From NCBI RefSeq assembly GCF_000815105.2, contig NZ_CP010310.2, forward strand, positions 1,550,001-1,614,000: a stretch of DNA of 64,000 nucleotides, written 5' to 3'. The translations under genes and the position numbers were made by a program. Positions 8,789-18,372 of the stretch are shown here, in pieces (the stretch's first letter is position 1; each line of letters starts with the position of its first letter). This stretch comes from Pandoraea pulmonicola (lineage in GTDB: Bacteria > Pseudomonadota > Gammaproteobacteria > Burkholderiales > Burkholderiaceae). The notes under the pieces were generated by a model. That model ran no database searches. It had not been told where the DNA came from and saw nothing but the letters and a program-made list of their open reading frames with translations.

Positions 8789-10231
8789 TCAATCGGAGAT
8801 GACGTCGGCGTAAGCGAACGCTCGGTGCCGCACGAGCGTTCTCAATTCCGGCCGCGCGTAGCCGCGTTCGTCGCAGTCGCTGATGTGGCGCAGCGTGGCA
8901 AGCAGTTCGATGGACTGTGCGTCGTCGAACAGCAGCTCTTGATATTCGCCTTCCATGCTCGCCAGACGCGTCAGGTGATCGAGCAATTCGCTGGCGTCGC
9001 GCTCGGGCAACCGGTGCAGTTCCAGCGCGACGGTCTCGATCGTCTCGCGCAGATCGCCGACCGGGGCAGGGACGGCAGCCCGAATAAGCCGCTGGATGAC
9101 GTTCAAGCGCATCTCGGCGTCGACTGTGCCGCAAAGCTGGCCGATGAGCGCCGCGCGCCCGTCCGGTTCCCGCAGTTGAGCGGTCGCATCGGCGACGTCG
9201 AGCGCGGCTTGTAGGCGTTGTGCTTCCGGCAGCAGCGGGATGAACTTCGCGAGTTTCGTGAGGCGCGCGGCATTGAGCAGCGTTGAGCAACGCGGCAATG
9301 TGTCAAGCAGATCGTGCCACGCGCGGCTCCGTTCTTCGTCGGGGAACCCGGCGGCGGCATTGAGCCGATGCGCCAAGACACGATCGAACCGGGCGCGAGT
9401 CACCGTGGCGGCAAGCGCGCTCACGTCTTCGTCGCAGGTGCAGTCCGGCAGCATCAAGGTCTGCCCGATCGCCCGCGCGGCGCGCGCTTCGAAGCGATGG
9501 CTCAACGACAGCAATTGTTCGAACGCCATGCCCCAGTGTTCCAGCGTGTGGTCACTCTCCAGCCGCTGCGTCAACGCTTCGAGCAGCGATTTGGCTTCGG
9601 CGAAGTCGCCCTCGGTGAGGGTGGTGTCGAACGCTTCCCATTCCAACGTGTTGCCGCCGGCGAGGATGGCTTCCGGTCCGCCGGAGAGCATCAGCAGCAC
9701 CTTATGGAGAACGGCGTAGGGTGGACTTGGGTGCGGACTGTCGGCCGCTGGGCCGAAGCGCGATGCGCGCGGTTGCGGCCCGATTTCGGCCATCGTTCGA
9801 CGGCGCTTCCATTCGGCCGCCATGATTTCGGCTTCGGCGCCGAACGCCATGACGGCGCTACGCACAGGTGGATTCGCACACGCTATCAAGCCCGTCGCCA
9901 TGTCCATGCCGCCGAGCAGCCGGGACGAAATCCCTTCACTGGCAAAATCGATCGTGGCGCTGGCAGGGCCGGCCATCGATATGACTGTAGGCGTCTCGCG
10001 TGCGCTGACGACCGGCGCGTGCAATGTGTACGAGAGTGTCGACGGCAGAGGAGTTATCACCGAGTCCGGGCGCGGCGTAATGCGCGAAGGGCCCGCTCGT
10101 TGCGTCAGACTCCCGAAATCCGTTGCGAACGGGCCGCCAGCGAACGGCGGTCGAGGGGCGGGAGACGGCGGTGTGGGCGGGGTGACGGACGTGCTGTCCG
10201 TCGTGACGGGTGGAGGCAGGGACGGAAACAA
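8789..10231 (-). CDS. proline-rich/helical protein of unknown function, paralogue 1
   Basis: A 480-residue protein I do not recognise. The first ~85 residues are Pro/Thr/Ser-rich and low in complexity; the remainder is Leu/Ala-rich and looks wholly alpha-helical, with repeated EALTQRLESD- and ARAIGQTLML-like helices. It is a paralogue of the 421-residue protein at 11574-12839: both share FEQL/FEEL(F)xLxxRFExR, TR(A/S)xFDR(V/L)xAxRL and a RTYARPDLR / RGYARPELR ending. A GTG at 10240 is also in frame, but aligning the two upstream regions points to the TTG at 10231, with GAGG 8-9 bases upstream, as the common start. No signal peptide or membrane span is seen. Position beside the SKWP gene suggests an effector-like role, but that is inference. 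Confidence 0.75.
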   Translation of the reverse strand: MFPSLPPPVTTDSTSVTPPTPPSPAPRPPFAGGPFATDFGSLTQRAGPSRITPRPDSVITPLPSTLSYTLHAPVVSARETPTVISMAGPASATIDFASEGISSRLLGGMDMATGLIACANPPVRSAVMAFGAEAEIMAAEWKRRRTMAEIGPQPRASRFGPAADSPHPSPPYAVLHKVLLMLSGGPEAILAGGNTLEWEAFDTTLTEGDFAEAKSLLEALTQRLESDHTLEHWGMAFEQLLSLSHRFEARAARAIGQTLMLPDCTCDEDVSALAATVTRARFDRVLAHRLNAAAGFPDEERSRAWHDLLDTLPRCSTLLNAARLTKLAKFIPLLPEAQRLQAALDVADATAQLREPDGRAALIGQLCGTVDAEMRLNVIQRLIRAAVPAPVGDLRETIETVALELHRLPERDASELLDHLTRLASMEGEYQELLFDDAQSIELLATLRHISDCDERGYARPELRTLVRHRAFAYADVISD

Positions 10232-10240
10232 TGCGAGCAC

Positions 10241-10469
10241 CTCGAGACAGTGAAGGGAGCCCGCACTCTGGCACGGCGCGGTCCGGCGTCTTTCGTATTG
10301 CGTGCCTGGACTTCGCAGATTGCACCGTCGTACTGCCAGCGCTCAACGGGACTCGACGATGCCCATCGCCATTCACGCCCATTCGTTATAGGTGGCCAGT
10401 TCGCCGTCCCGTTTAGTCATCACACGCATGACTGCGTAGCTCAAAGAGAAAGCCGCTCCATGCGTTCCA
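10241..10469. other. intergenic region upstream of paralogue 1
   Basis: This holds the 5' flank of the minus-strand gene ending at 8789. A stretch reading (plus strand) AGGGAGCCCGCACTCTGGCAC closely matches AAGGAGCCCGCACTGTTTCAC in the same position before paralogue 2. No clear promoter elements or further genes are visible. Confidence 0.5.
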
Positions 10470-10856
10470 CTAATTGAGACTGGATTCCGGTTGATCGGCG
10501 GAATACCGATCCTCCCTGGACGAAATTACAAACTCGACACCGCACATGGCAGCGCAGATTGCAATGGATGCAAGCTTGGCGTTACCCTGAAGCAGCAAGA
10601 ATACAGTGCCGAAAGCGCCGATGCCGATAATCAAAAAACCGAATCGCTCCGCTTTAATGCCAAATACCGAATTCGATCGGAGTCGACTCCCAAATAACCA
10701 CGGACCGGCGAAAAGCCAAAATATAGACGATGGTAGGTAGTACAAAAGGGCCGGGAACGACGCCGAAGTCAGCAGTTCACTGGTAGTTAATAGAATCCCA
10801 AGATTTATCATCAAAACTGCCAGGTACCATGCCATTCTTTGGCGGTATTTCTTCAT
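10470..10856 (-). CDS. small four-span membrane protein, unknown function
   Basis: A 128-residue protein with a basic N-terminus (MKKYRQR) and four hydrophobic segments at about residues 8-28, 33-54, 71-90 and 93-112, and a polar, acidic C-terminal tail. AAAGGA lies 6 bases before the ATG. Base composition is lower in GC than the neighbours, which fits an acquired gene. I do not recognise a family. It lies between the two paralogous helical proteins but is well separated from both, so no operon is implied. Confidence 0.65.
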   Translation of the reverse strand: MKKYRQRMAWYLAVLMINLGILLTTSELLTSASFPALLYYLPSSIFWLFAGPWLFGSRLRSNSVFGIKAERFGFLIIGIGAFGTVFLLLQGNAKLASIAICAAMCGVEFVISSREDRYSADQPESSLN

Positions 10857-11573
10857 CGAAATTCCTTTGCTTAAACATTGGAATCTAACCGGTGTGCTCG
10901 GCCTTCTGCCGAGATGCCGGAGTGACTCGCCCCGTCGGCGACTCGGTAGAGGGGAAGAATGTTGCTGCGCTGCGCTTGCTCACGATTGGAAGGCGACAAG
11001 AGCATCAGTTAAACGCCTGTGGAATCGAAATCGCCCCGTGCAAACTCCGCTTGGCAGGCCTCCATGGAGGCGCTGCACCCTATAGGCACTACGCCGCACG
11101 AGATTCTCGTGCGATTGGACGAGAAGGCACCTTCGTATGTGCACAACATGTCGAACTCCAAATCGTTCTGATGGGTGACACGCCGACAGCTGGTGCGATT
11201 CTAGTCATGAGGATCATCTCCGGTAAATGAGAATGCTCTGAAAATTGCCACATGATCAGAAACAGGCTGCGGAGATAGCCCTCTGCGTGTTGGCACACAA
11301 CGGTCTTTGCAGTGGGCGTCGATGCCACGACCTGTTTTATGCCTGACTGGAATGGAACAAGCGGGACTCCCATCCACAAGGCTTGTGATGAAAATATGAG
11401 CGGATCTCTATCAGTCCCGTAACCGGTTCTGAAAACGCTGGAATCGTGACTGATGGGAATCGCGGCACAGTCTCGGCGATGCGGGATCGACATAAGGCCC
11501 ACTCCGAAGGGAGCGGGCCTTATGTTGCTTTTCTTTCCTGCCGCACGTGCGGCAGGCAGACAGCGACCAGCAT
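10857..11573. other. 717-bp stretch without a supportable gene
   Basis: Short open frames exist on both strands but none has a ribosome site plus plausible composition or recognisable motifs. The only clear structures are a long hairpin at 11492-11523 and a CCTGCCGCACGTGCGGCAGG palindrome near 11537-11556. Composition is lower in GC than the flanking core genes. It may be decayed gene sequence, but I see nothing identifiable. Confidence 0.45.
11492..11523 (-). terminator. hairpin downstream of paralogue 2
   Basis: A 9-bp stem ATAAGGCCC / GGGCCTTAT, extended inside by GGGAGC pairing. It lies about 50 bases past the stop of the minus-strand gene at 11574-12839. There is no strong T-tract on the minus side, so terminator activity is plausible rather than certain. 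Confidence 0.5.
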
Positions 11574-12839
11574 CTATGAGTCCCGACCATACCCGAACCG
11601 TCTTTGCTGGCAAAGGAGCATGGCCCGCAGATCGGGACGCGCATATGTCCGCGGGTCGCGTTCACTGGCATTGAGCAGGCACGCGAGCATCGCCGTGGAT
11701 TCCAGCGTGGTGAACGCAGCGTCGATGAACTCGTCGTCGCGCACGCTGATGCGGGCGAGCCGCATGAGCAATTCGCTGGCGTTTCCCGGGGGCAGGCGAT
11801 GGATCTGCGCCGACATCGATTCGACGATATCCTTGAGCGCCGTCGGTACGGCCTCACCTGCGACGTCGAGGATGGCGTCGAGGATCGGCGCGAGACGATC
11901 GGGGCTCGCCAGCAGGCATAGCCGCTCGAACAGGGTGTTCCAGCCCCATAGGTCGGGCACGTCTTCCAGTGCGCCCACGAGGGTAAGGGCGGCGGTGTTG
12001 CGCATGTCGGGGGGCAGCAGCGGGATGGCGTCGGCGAGCCGCGTGAGTTGCGTTACGTCGAGAAGATCGTCGCAGTGCTGCAGGCTGGTGAGCAGGTCGA
12101 ACCATACCCGCGCGCCGCGCTGCCGCGGCATCGACGCGATCGCGTGCAGCCGGCTTGCCACCAGCCGGTCGAAGCCGCTGCGCGTCGAAACCAGCGCCAG
12201 ATACTCCGACTGTTCCGCGGCGTCGGCACTGTTCGCGAGCACGAGTTGGTTGGCCGCGAGCATCGTGCGGCGCTCGAAGCGTTTGCACAGCGCGAAGAGT
12301 TCCTCGAACGCGGCGTCCCAGTTTTCCCATGCCGATCGCGCCACGAGGTTGCGAAGGAGGCCGCCGAGCAGCGGTTTTGCTTCGTGATAGGGCGCGGCGT
12401 CGAGCGCCGCTTTCAGCGCCAGCCACTCCAACTGATGAACGTCGCTCGGCTGCAGCGTGTGTGCGGCGGGCAGCAGCCGCACGGTCTTGCTCATCAGGCG
12501 ATCCAGCGTGCCGCCATCGGCGGGTGGGGGCGTCGTGGGCGGCGCAAGCGAGGTGTCGCACGCCGTCAACGCCGTGCCGAGGATTTCGAAGTAGGCTTCG
12601 CGCACGCCATCGGAGAAGAGGTAGTCCAGCGGATGCCGCGGCGCATGTCCCGGCGCCGTGGCATCGGTGCTCGCCGTCGTCGGATGCCGGGCGCCCGCGG
12701 CGGTCTGTGGCAGGGCGCCGTCGAAGTGAGCCCGGAAGGCCTCGCGGCGATCGTCCGTCGGCGCGGGGGAAATCGGCGAGCCGGACGTGCCACCGCACGA
12801 GGAAGGGTAAGACAGCGATGCACGGGGATGGGGAAACAA
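11574..12839 (-). CDS. helical protein of unknown function, paralogue 2
   Basis: A 421-residue protein with a Ser/Pro-rich N-terminus of ~70 residues followed by a helical body, paralogous to the protein at 8789-10231 along most of its length. Shared landmarks include FEELFALCKRFERR, STRSGFDRLVASRL, a HRLPPGNASELLMRLARI helix (HRLPERDASELLDHLTRL in the paralogue) and a C-terminal RTYARPDLR. It starts at TTG 12839 with AGGAG eight bases upstream; the same TTGTTTCC start context is found in the paralogue. I do not recognise the family and no catalytic motif stands out. An effector-like role is only suggested by location and composition. Confidence 0.75.
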   Translation of the reverse strand: MFPHPRASLSYPSSCGGTSGSPISPAPTDDRREAFRAHFDGALPQTAAGARHPTTASTDATAPGHAPRHPLDYLFSDGVREAYFEILGTALTACDTSLAPPTTPPPADGGTLDRLMSKTVRLLPAAHTLQPSDVHQLEWLALKAALDAAPYHEAKPLLGGLLRNLVARSAWENWDAAFEELFALCKRFERRTMLAANQLVLANSADAAEQSEYLALVSTRSGFDRLVASRLHAIASMPRQRGARVWFDLLTSLQHCDDLLDVTQLTRLADAIPLLPPDMRNTAALTLVGALEDVPDLWGWNTLFERLCLLASPDRLAPILDAILDVAGEAVPTALKDIVESMSAQIHRLPPGNASELLMRLARISVRDDEFIDAAFTTLESTAMLACLLNASERDPRTYARPDLRAMLLCQQRRFGYGRDS

Positions 12840-12956
12840 GGCGAGACTCCTGGACGTCGGAAAGGAGCCCGCACTGTTTCACAGCGTGCGCAGCGGCACT
12901 TTGGGGATGCTCGCGCGGTCTTTGCCGAACCGGCCCGGCCTGCCGCGCGCTGAGAC

Positions 12957-14486
12957 TTATTCGATGGCCGTCGCTTCGTTGCCCGAACTCTGACGCAGCG
13001 GAATTTCCTGCAAGCGGCTGAGCGCGAGCATGGCGAGCGCCGCGATGAGAGCGCTGCCGCCGAAGAACGCGCCGAACGCCAGGCGCAGATGCGACGCCAT
13101 GCCGGCCGGCGCACCGTCCGGGCGCAGGAAGTCGGTCAGCTCGCGCGTTGCGCCGCCGTCTTCGCCCCCGACCAGCAGCCCCACGATGAGCGCGCCGAAC
13201 ACGGCCACGCCGATCATGCCGCCGAGCGCGCGGAAGAACGCGTGCGCTGCCGTGGCGATGCCGATGTCGCGCGGCGCGACGGCATTCTGCGTGGCCACGG
13301 TCATGACCGGCATCGCCGAGCCGAACCCCACGCCAATGAGGCCGAGAAAGGCGCCGATCACCACGAGCGGCAGCGACTGCACGCCTAAGGCGATGGCCGC
13401 CAGCCCCACGAACGCCACAGGCAGACCGATCTGCGGCGGACGCTTGTAGTGGCCCGTCTTGCGCATGTAGTGCCCGGAGCTGAGCGCTCCCACGACGATG
13501 CCCAGCAGCGGCAGGATGAGCATCAAACCCGAACTGCTCGCGGACTGGCCGCGCTGCAGTTGCAGATACAACGGCACGTAGATGCCGATGCTGATGTTGA
13601 CCATCATCACGAGCACGGCCATCGTCGAGGTCATGCGAAACACGGGATTGCCGAGCAGCGTGAGCGGCAGCAACGGCTCGCGCGCAACGCGCTGATGTCG
13701 TAGGAACACGACGCCGACGATCGCCGTCGCGGCGATCAGGCCGAGGATTTCCAGCGACAGCCACGGGTAGCGGTGTCCGCCCCAGGTGAGCGCGAGCAAC
13801 AGGCAGACGGTGGCCACGATCAGCAGCAGCGAGCCGACGTAGTCGATGCTCGGCCTGCCCGTGCGGCGCGGCAGGCGGCGCAGCGCGCGGTCGCTCAGGT
13901 AGATCGCGAGCAGACCGAGCGGCAGGTTGATCCAGAAGATGAGCGTCCAGTTCAGGTACTGCGCGAACACGCCGCCGGTCACCGGCCCGGCTACGCCCGA
14001 GACCGCGAACATGCCGGAGATGTAGCCCTGGTAGCGCCCGCGTTCGCGCGGCGAGACGATGTCGGCGATCACGGTGTTCGACAGCGCGATGAGACCGCCG
14101 CCGCCCAGCCCCTGCACACCGCGCGCGAGGATCAGCGCGAGCATGGTCGGTGCGAGCGCGCACAGCACCGAGCCCACGAGAAACACGGCCACGCTCACGG
14201 CGATGACGCCTCGGCGTCCGAACAGATCGGACAGCTTGCCGACGATCGGCGTGATGGCCGTCGACGAGAGCAGGTAGGCGGTGACCACCCACGACACGGC
14301 GTCGAAGCTGCCCAGATCGCGGGCGATGGTCGGCAAGGCGGGAGCGACGATGGTCTGGTCGAGCGAGCCGAGAAACATGATCAGCAGCAGACCGGTGAGG
14401 ATCGACTTGATCTCGGCGGGCGTGAGCGAGACGCCTGCAGGCGTCTTCCGTGAGTCGGTGGCAGGCATGCGAGTCGGAAGCGTCAT
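12957..14486 (-). CDS. DHA2-family (EmrB-type) multidrug MFS exporter
   Basis: A 509-residue integral membrane protein with about fourteen hydrophobic spans, the expected size and topology of the DHA2 drug:proton antiporter family. Landmarks are LGSLDQTIVAPALPTIARDLG in span 1 and the motif-A-like GKLSDLFGRRGVI between spans 2 and 3, and GVQGLGGGGLIALSNT in span 4. It probably exports hydrophobic or toxic compounds using the proton gradient. There is no adjacent membrane-fusion (EmrA) gene and no divergent regulator. The ATG at 14486 sets a short hydrophilic N-terminus before the first span. The substrate cannot be told from sequence. Confidence 0.88.
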   Translation of the reverse strand: MTLPTRMPATDSRKTPAGVSLTPAEIKSILTGLLLIMFLGSLDQTIVAPALPTIARDLGSFDAVSWVVTAYLLSSTAITPIVGKLSDLFGRRGVIAVSVAVFLVGSVLCALAPTMLALILARGVQGLGGGGLIALSNTVIADIVSPRERGRYQGYISGMFAVSGVAGPVTGGVFAQYLNWTLIFWINLPLGLLAIYLSDRALRRLPRRTGRPSIDYVGSLLLIVATVCLLLALTWGGHRYPWLSLEILGLIAATAIVGVVFLRHQRVAREPLLPLTLLGNPVFRMTSTMAVLVMMVNISIGIYVPLYLQLQRGQSASSSGLMLILPLLGIVVGALSSGHYMRKTGHYKRPPQIGLPVAFVGLAAIALGVQSLPLVVIGAFLGLIGVGFGSAMPVMTVATQNAVAPRDIGIATAAHAFFRALGGMIGVAVFGALIVGLLVGGEDGGATRELTDFLRPDGAPAGMASHLRLAFGAFFGGSALIAALAMLALSRLQEIPLRQSSGNEATAIE

Positions 14487-14527
14487 CGATTCGTTGCCGA
14501 ACCGACGATCGGAAGCAAATGGGGGGC

Positions 14528-14560
14528 AAAAAAACAGGCCGCCCCGACAGGGACGGCCTG
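14528..14560 (-). terminator. terminator downstream of the ACS-type MFS gene
   Basis: On the minus strand a G/C-rich stem (AGGCCGTCCC pairing with GGGGCGGCCT around TGTC) is followed by GTTTTTTTG. It closes the unit ending at 14659 and insulates the EmrB-type gene. Confidence 0.8.
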
Positions 14561-14658
14561 AGGGATGTTACTCCCACGCGGCGGTAGAGGCCAGCGGCCC
14601 CGTGGCGTCTCGGTCTTGGCCGCCGAGACGCGGTTTCGTCAGGCGATCTGCCGCGCGC

Positions 14659-15975
14659 TCACTTGTTGACGAGCCGTGCCGGCACGGCCAGCGTGAGCAA
14701 TCCCCCGAGGATCATGAAGACGGTGAGCAGGAACATGCCGCTGTTCGTACTCTGCGTGGCGTCCTTGAGAAAACCGATCAGGTACGGCCCGACGAAGCCC
14801 GCCAGGTTGCCCAGCGAGTTGATCATCGCAATGCCGGCCGCCGCGGCGGTGCCGCCGAGAAACGCCGTCGGCAGGCTCCAGAACAGCGGCAGCACGATCA
14901 TGATGCCCATCGTCGCGAGCGTGAGCGCGAACATGGCGAGCTGCGTGTTGTGGCTCCACGTCGTGGACAGGAACAGGCCGGCGGCGCCGATGAAGGCGGG
15001 AATCGCAATGTGCCAGCGGCGCTCGCCGCGCAGGTCCGAGCGGCGTCCGACGACGACCATCGCGATCACGGCGAAGAAGTACGGAATCGCGGTGAGCAGG
15101 CCGATCTGCAGCGGATCCGTCACGCCCGTGGCCTTGATGATCGTCGGCAGCCAGAAGCCCACGCCGTACAGCCCGATCACGAACGAGAAGTAGATCAGGC
15201 TCATCATCCACACGCGAGGGCTGGAGAAGACCTTGGCCAGCGGCAGGTCTTCCTTGGTGAGCACGTCGCTCGCGATGTTGCGCTCGAGCAGCGCCTTTTC
15301 GTCGTCGTCGAGCCACTTCGCGTCGCGAATGCGGTCGTCGAGCACGAACAGCACGGCCAGCCCGATGAGCACCGACGGGACCGCTTCGAGCAGGAACATC
15401 CACTGCCAGCCGGCGAGGCCGTTCACGCCGCTCATGTCCTTGAGAATCCAGCCCGAGATCGGACCGCCGATGAGCCCGGACAAGGCCACGGCCGTCATGA
15501 ACCATGCGGTCATGCGCCCGCGCCGCGAAGCCGGATACCAGTAGGTGATGTACAGGATGATGCCGGGGAAGAAGCCCGCTTCGGCCACCCCGAGCAGGAA
15601 GCGCATCACGTAGAACATCGACGGCGTGGTGACGAACATCGTCGCGCCGGAGATGATGCCCCACGAAATCATTATGCGTGCGATCCATACGCGCGCGCCC
15701 ACGCGGTGAAGGATCACGTTGCTGGGCACTTCGAAGAGGAAGTAGCCGATGAAGAAGATCCCGGCGCCGAGGCCGAACACCGTCTCGGAGAACTTCAGGT
15801 CGCCGACCATCTGCAATTTGGCGAAGCCGACGTTGACGCGGTCGAGATACGCGACCACATAGCACAGCAGCAGAAACGGAATCAGTCGCCAGCCGACCTT
15901 GCGGTAAGTGGCCGCCTCGAAGTCGGCCGGGGCCGCGCCGGGCATGGACGAGGGGGGCGTCGGAACGCTGTTCAT
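14659..15975 (-). CDS. MFS transporter of the anion:cation symporter (phthalate/tartrate permease) type
   Basis: A 438-residue protein with twelve predicted spans. The N-terminal part reads YRKVGWRLIPFLLLCYVVAYLDRVNVGFAKLQM, typical of the ACS family whose members import organic anions such as phthalate, tartrate, hexuronates and glucarate. The ATG at 15975 follows GGAGGAG at good spacing; longer frames upstream are unlikely. It lies 142 bases downstream of an SDR gene in the same direction, so uptake and oxidation of one substrate is plausible. The substrate itself is not deducible. Confidence 0.88.
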   Translation of the reverse strand: MNSVPTPPSSMPGAAPADFEAATYRKVGWRLIPFLLLCYVVAYLDRVNVGFAKLQMVGDLKFSETVFGLGAGIFFIGYFLFEVPSNVILHRVGARVWIARIMISWGIISGATMFVTTPSMFYVMRFLLGVAEAGFFPGIILYITYWYPASRRGRMTAWFMTAVALSGLIGGPISGWILKDMSGVNGLAGWQWMFLLEAVPSVLIGLAVLFVLDDRIRDAKWLDDDEKALLERNIASDVLTKEDLPLAKVFSSPRVWMMSLIYFSFVIGLYGVGFWLPTIIKATGVTDPLQIGLLTAIPYFFAVIAMVVVGRRSDLRGERRWHIAIPAFIGAAGLFLSTTWSHNTQLAMFALTLATMGIMIVLPLFWSLPTAFLGGTAAAAGIAMINSLGNLAGFVGPYLIGFLKDATQSTNSGMFLLTVFMILGGLLTLAVPARLVNK

Positions 15976-16117
15976 ACGGATCTCCTCCGGATTGACGTTG
16001 TTGTGTTGTCTTTCGTTATCGTGTTCGTGCCACAACTGCGCTACGGTTGTTACCAACGGCTATCGACTGCTATCGATTGCAAAAACGAGGGGGCAGGGCG
16101 TCGCGTTTCAGATGCTT

Positions 16118-16876
16118 CTATATGCAACGTCCGCCATCGACTTCCAGACAGACGCCGGTGATGAAGGCGGCCTCGTCGCTTGCGAGATAGAGGCACGCGT
16201 TGGCGATGTCCTGCGGCGTGGAGAAGCGCCCGAGCGGAATCCCGGCGAGGAACTTGGCGCGGTTCTCCGGCGTGTTGGGCACCCCCATGAACTCGGCCGT
16301 GAGGCCCGTGTCGCCGATGACCGGATTCACGCAGTTCACGCGAATGTTGTGCGGGCCGAACTCGGCGGCCATGGCCTTGCTGGCCGTGATCACGGCGCCC
16401 TTGCTGCCGTTGTACCAGACGAGGCCCGGGCGCGGACGCACGCCGGCCGTCGAGGCGATGTTGATCATCACGCCGCCGCCGCGTTGCAGGAAGTACGGCA
16501 TGACGGCGCGCGCGCTCCAGAAGATGCCTTTGACGTTGACCGCATAGACACGGTCGAACTCGGCTTCGGTCACCTCGAGCAGAGGCTTGTTGCGGTGTGT
16601 GGTGCCCGCGTTGTTGACCACGATGTCGAGATGGCCGAAACGCGTGACGGCTTCGTCGAGCAGGGTGACGTGGTCTTCTTCGCGCGAGACGTCGCCGTGG
16701 ACGAACGAGGCGCGTCCGCCCGCGTCGGCGATTTCCGCGGCCACGCGCTCGCCCGCCGAACGGTTCAGATCGTTCACGATGACGGCCGCGCCTTCGCGCG
16801 CGAACGTTCTGGCGATGCCTTCCCCGAAGCCCGAACCGGCGCCCGTGACGATGGCGACCTTCTCTTGCAAACGCAT
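16118..16876 (-). CDS. SDR-family NAD(P)-dependent oxidoreductase
   Basis: A 252-residue classical short-chain dehydrogenase. It has the TGxxxGxG cofactor loop (TGAGSGFGEG, residues 11-20), NNAG near residue 90, the catalytic Tyr-Lys pair in WYNGSK around residue 155, and a closing FITGVCLEVDGG that is usual for this class. It oxidises or reduces an alcohol/ketone pair in the cytoplasm; FabG-like size but no fatty-acid genes nearby. It lies between the aldehyde dehydrogenase and the ACS transporter on the same strand, so it probably belongs to that catabolic unit. Confidence 0.92.
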   Translation of the reverse strand: MRLQEKVAIVTGAGSGFGEGIARTFAREGAAVIVNDLNRSAGERVAAEIADAGGRASFVHGDVSREEDHVTLLDEAVTRFGHLDIVVNNAGTTHRNKPLLEVTEAEFDRVYAVNVKGIFWSARAVMPYFLQRGGGVMINIASTAGVRPRPGLVWYNGSKGAVITASKAMAAEFGPHNIRVNCVNPVIGDTGLTAEFMGVPNTPENRAKFLAGIPLGRFSTPQDIANACLYLASDEAAFITGVCLEVDGGRCI

Positions 16877-16932
16877 GCGTTGTCTCCCGAGTCGTTATGT
16901 CGTGGCAAAGCAGGGGCTTCGCCATCGTGGGC

Positions 16933-18372
16933 TCAGCCGTGCCGGATGGCGACCGTCTTGAGCGTGGTGAATCCGTAAAGCGCTTCGAAGCCTTTCTCGC
17001 GCCCGTGGCCCGAGTGCTTCATGCCACCGAAGGGAAGTTCCACGCCGCCGCCGGCGCCGTAGTTGTTGATGAAGACCTGGCCGGCGCGAATCGAGCGGGC
17101 CAGACGCATCTGGCGGGCGCCGTCGCGCGTCCAGACGCCCGCCGCCAGTCCGTAGAGGGTGCTGTTTGCCAGGCGCACCGCGTCGGCTTCGTCGGTGAAC
17201 GGCATGGCGGCGAGCACCGGCCCGAACACTTCTTCGCGTGCAAGGCGGTGCGTGTCGGGCACGTCGCGCAGCAGCGTGGGCGCCTGATAGAACCCCGCCT
17301 GCGGGGCGCTGCTGACGACTTCGCCTTGCGACATCACGGCGATGCCGTCATGCTGGGCTTCCGAAAGGAAGTCCCACACGCGTTGTTGCTGACGCGCATT
17401 GATGAGCGGGCCAAGATCGAGATCGTCCTGCGACGGCCCCACGCGCAGCGCGGCGAACGCCTCGGCCAGATGCGCTAGCATGGATTCGTAGGCGTCGTGC
17501 TGCACGAGCAGGCGGCTGCCGGCGGAGCACGTCTGCCCGGCGTTCTGCACGATGGCGTTCACGACCGCGGGCAGCACGGCGTCCATATCCGCATCGGCGA
17601 ACACGATCTGGGGCGACTTGCCGCCGAGTTCCAGCGTGACCGGCGTGTGGTTTTCCGCGGCCATCTGCGAGATGAGCGTGCCGGTCGCGGGCGAGCCGGT
17701 AAACGAGATGTGATCGATGCCCGGGTGCCGCGCGAGCGCCGCACCGGCCTCCGCGCCGTAGCCCGTCACGATATTGAGCGCCCCCGGCGGCAGGCCGGCT
17801 TCGAGCGACAGCTCGGCCACCCGCAGCAGCGACAGGCAGGCGTCCTCCGCCGGTTTGACCACACAGGCGTTGCCGGTGGCGAGCGCCGCGGCCACGCTGC
17901 GTCCGAAGATCTGCAGCGGGTAGTTCCACGGAATGATGTGACCCGTCACACCGTGCGGCTCGCGCACCGTGAAGACCGTAAAGCCCTGCTGATAAGGAAT
18001 CGTTTCGCCGTGCAGCTTGTCCGCCGCGCCGGCGTAGAACTCGAAGTAGCGCACGATCGCGGCCGCGTCGGCGCGCGCCTGCTTGAGCGGTTTGCCGGTG
18101 TCGCGCGCTTCGAGTTGCGCCAGTTCCTCGTGATGTTTCGCCAGCGAGTTGGACAGCGCATGGAGAATGCGGCCGCGCTCGGCAGCGGCAAGGCGTCCCC
18201 AATCGCCGTCGAAGGCCGCACGCGCAGCTTTCACGGCACGGTCGATGTCTTCGGCGTCGCCGCGGGCAATGTGAGTGAACGGTTGACCGTCGGAGGGATC
18301 GAGAACGGGGATGGCTGGGCTTTTCGCGGGCGCGACCCATTGATTGCCGATGAAGTGTGTTGCTTCGGGCAT
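16933..18372 (-). CDS. NAD(P)-dependent aldehyde dehydrogenase
   Basis: A 479-residue ALDH superfamily enzyme. The general-base Glu motif LELGGKSP and the nucleophile motif GQTCSAGSR are both present, as is the FTGSPATG cofactor segment and the closing YxxxGGGVELPFGGMKxSGxGRE region. It oxidises an aldehyde to its acid. Close relatives act on semialdehydes or betaine aldehyde, but the substrate is not fixed by sequence. The ATG at 18372 is favoured over upstream in-frame starts because MPEATHFIGNQWV aligns with the usual N-terminus and GAGGT lies upstream. First gene of a minus-strand run with the SDR and MFS genes; its promoter region faces the FAD oxidase gene. Confidence 0.92.
   Translation of the reverse strand: MPEATHFIGNQWVAPAKSPAIPVLDPSDGQPFTHIARGDAEDIDRAVKAARAAFDGDWGRLAAAERGRILHALSNSLAKHHEELAQLEARDTGKPLKQARADAAAIVRYFEFYAGAADKLHGETIPYQQGFTVFTVREPHGVTGHIIPWNYPLQIFGRSVAAALATGNACVVKPAEDACLSLLRVAELSLEAGLPPGALNIVTGYGAEAGAALARHPGIDHISFTGSPATGTLISQMAAENHTPVTLELGGKSPQIVFADADMDAVLPAVVNAIVQNAGQTCSAGSRLLVQHDAYESMLAHLAEAFAALRVGPSQDDLDLGPLINARQQQRVWDFLSEAQHDGIAVMSQGEVVSSAPQAGFYQAPTLLRDVPDTHRLAREEVFGPVLAAMPFTDEADAVRLANSTLYGLAAGVWTRDGARQMRLARSIRAGQVFINNYGAGGGVELPFGGMKHSGHGREKGFEALYGFTTLKTVAIRHG

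Noticed and set aside
10892..11230. Open frame of 112 codons (with a 174-codon frame on the other strand at 11089-11613)
   Set aside because: No ribosome site, no recognisable motif, mixed composition; neither strand is convincing.
11854..16161. Very long Arg/His-rich open frames opposite or overlapping the MFS, SDR and paralogue-2 genes
   Set aside because: Composition (Arg, His and Ala excess, few hydrophobics) is that of wrong-frame GC-rich DNA, while the alternative frames give clear transporter and enzyme motifs.
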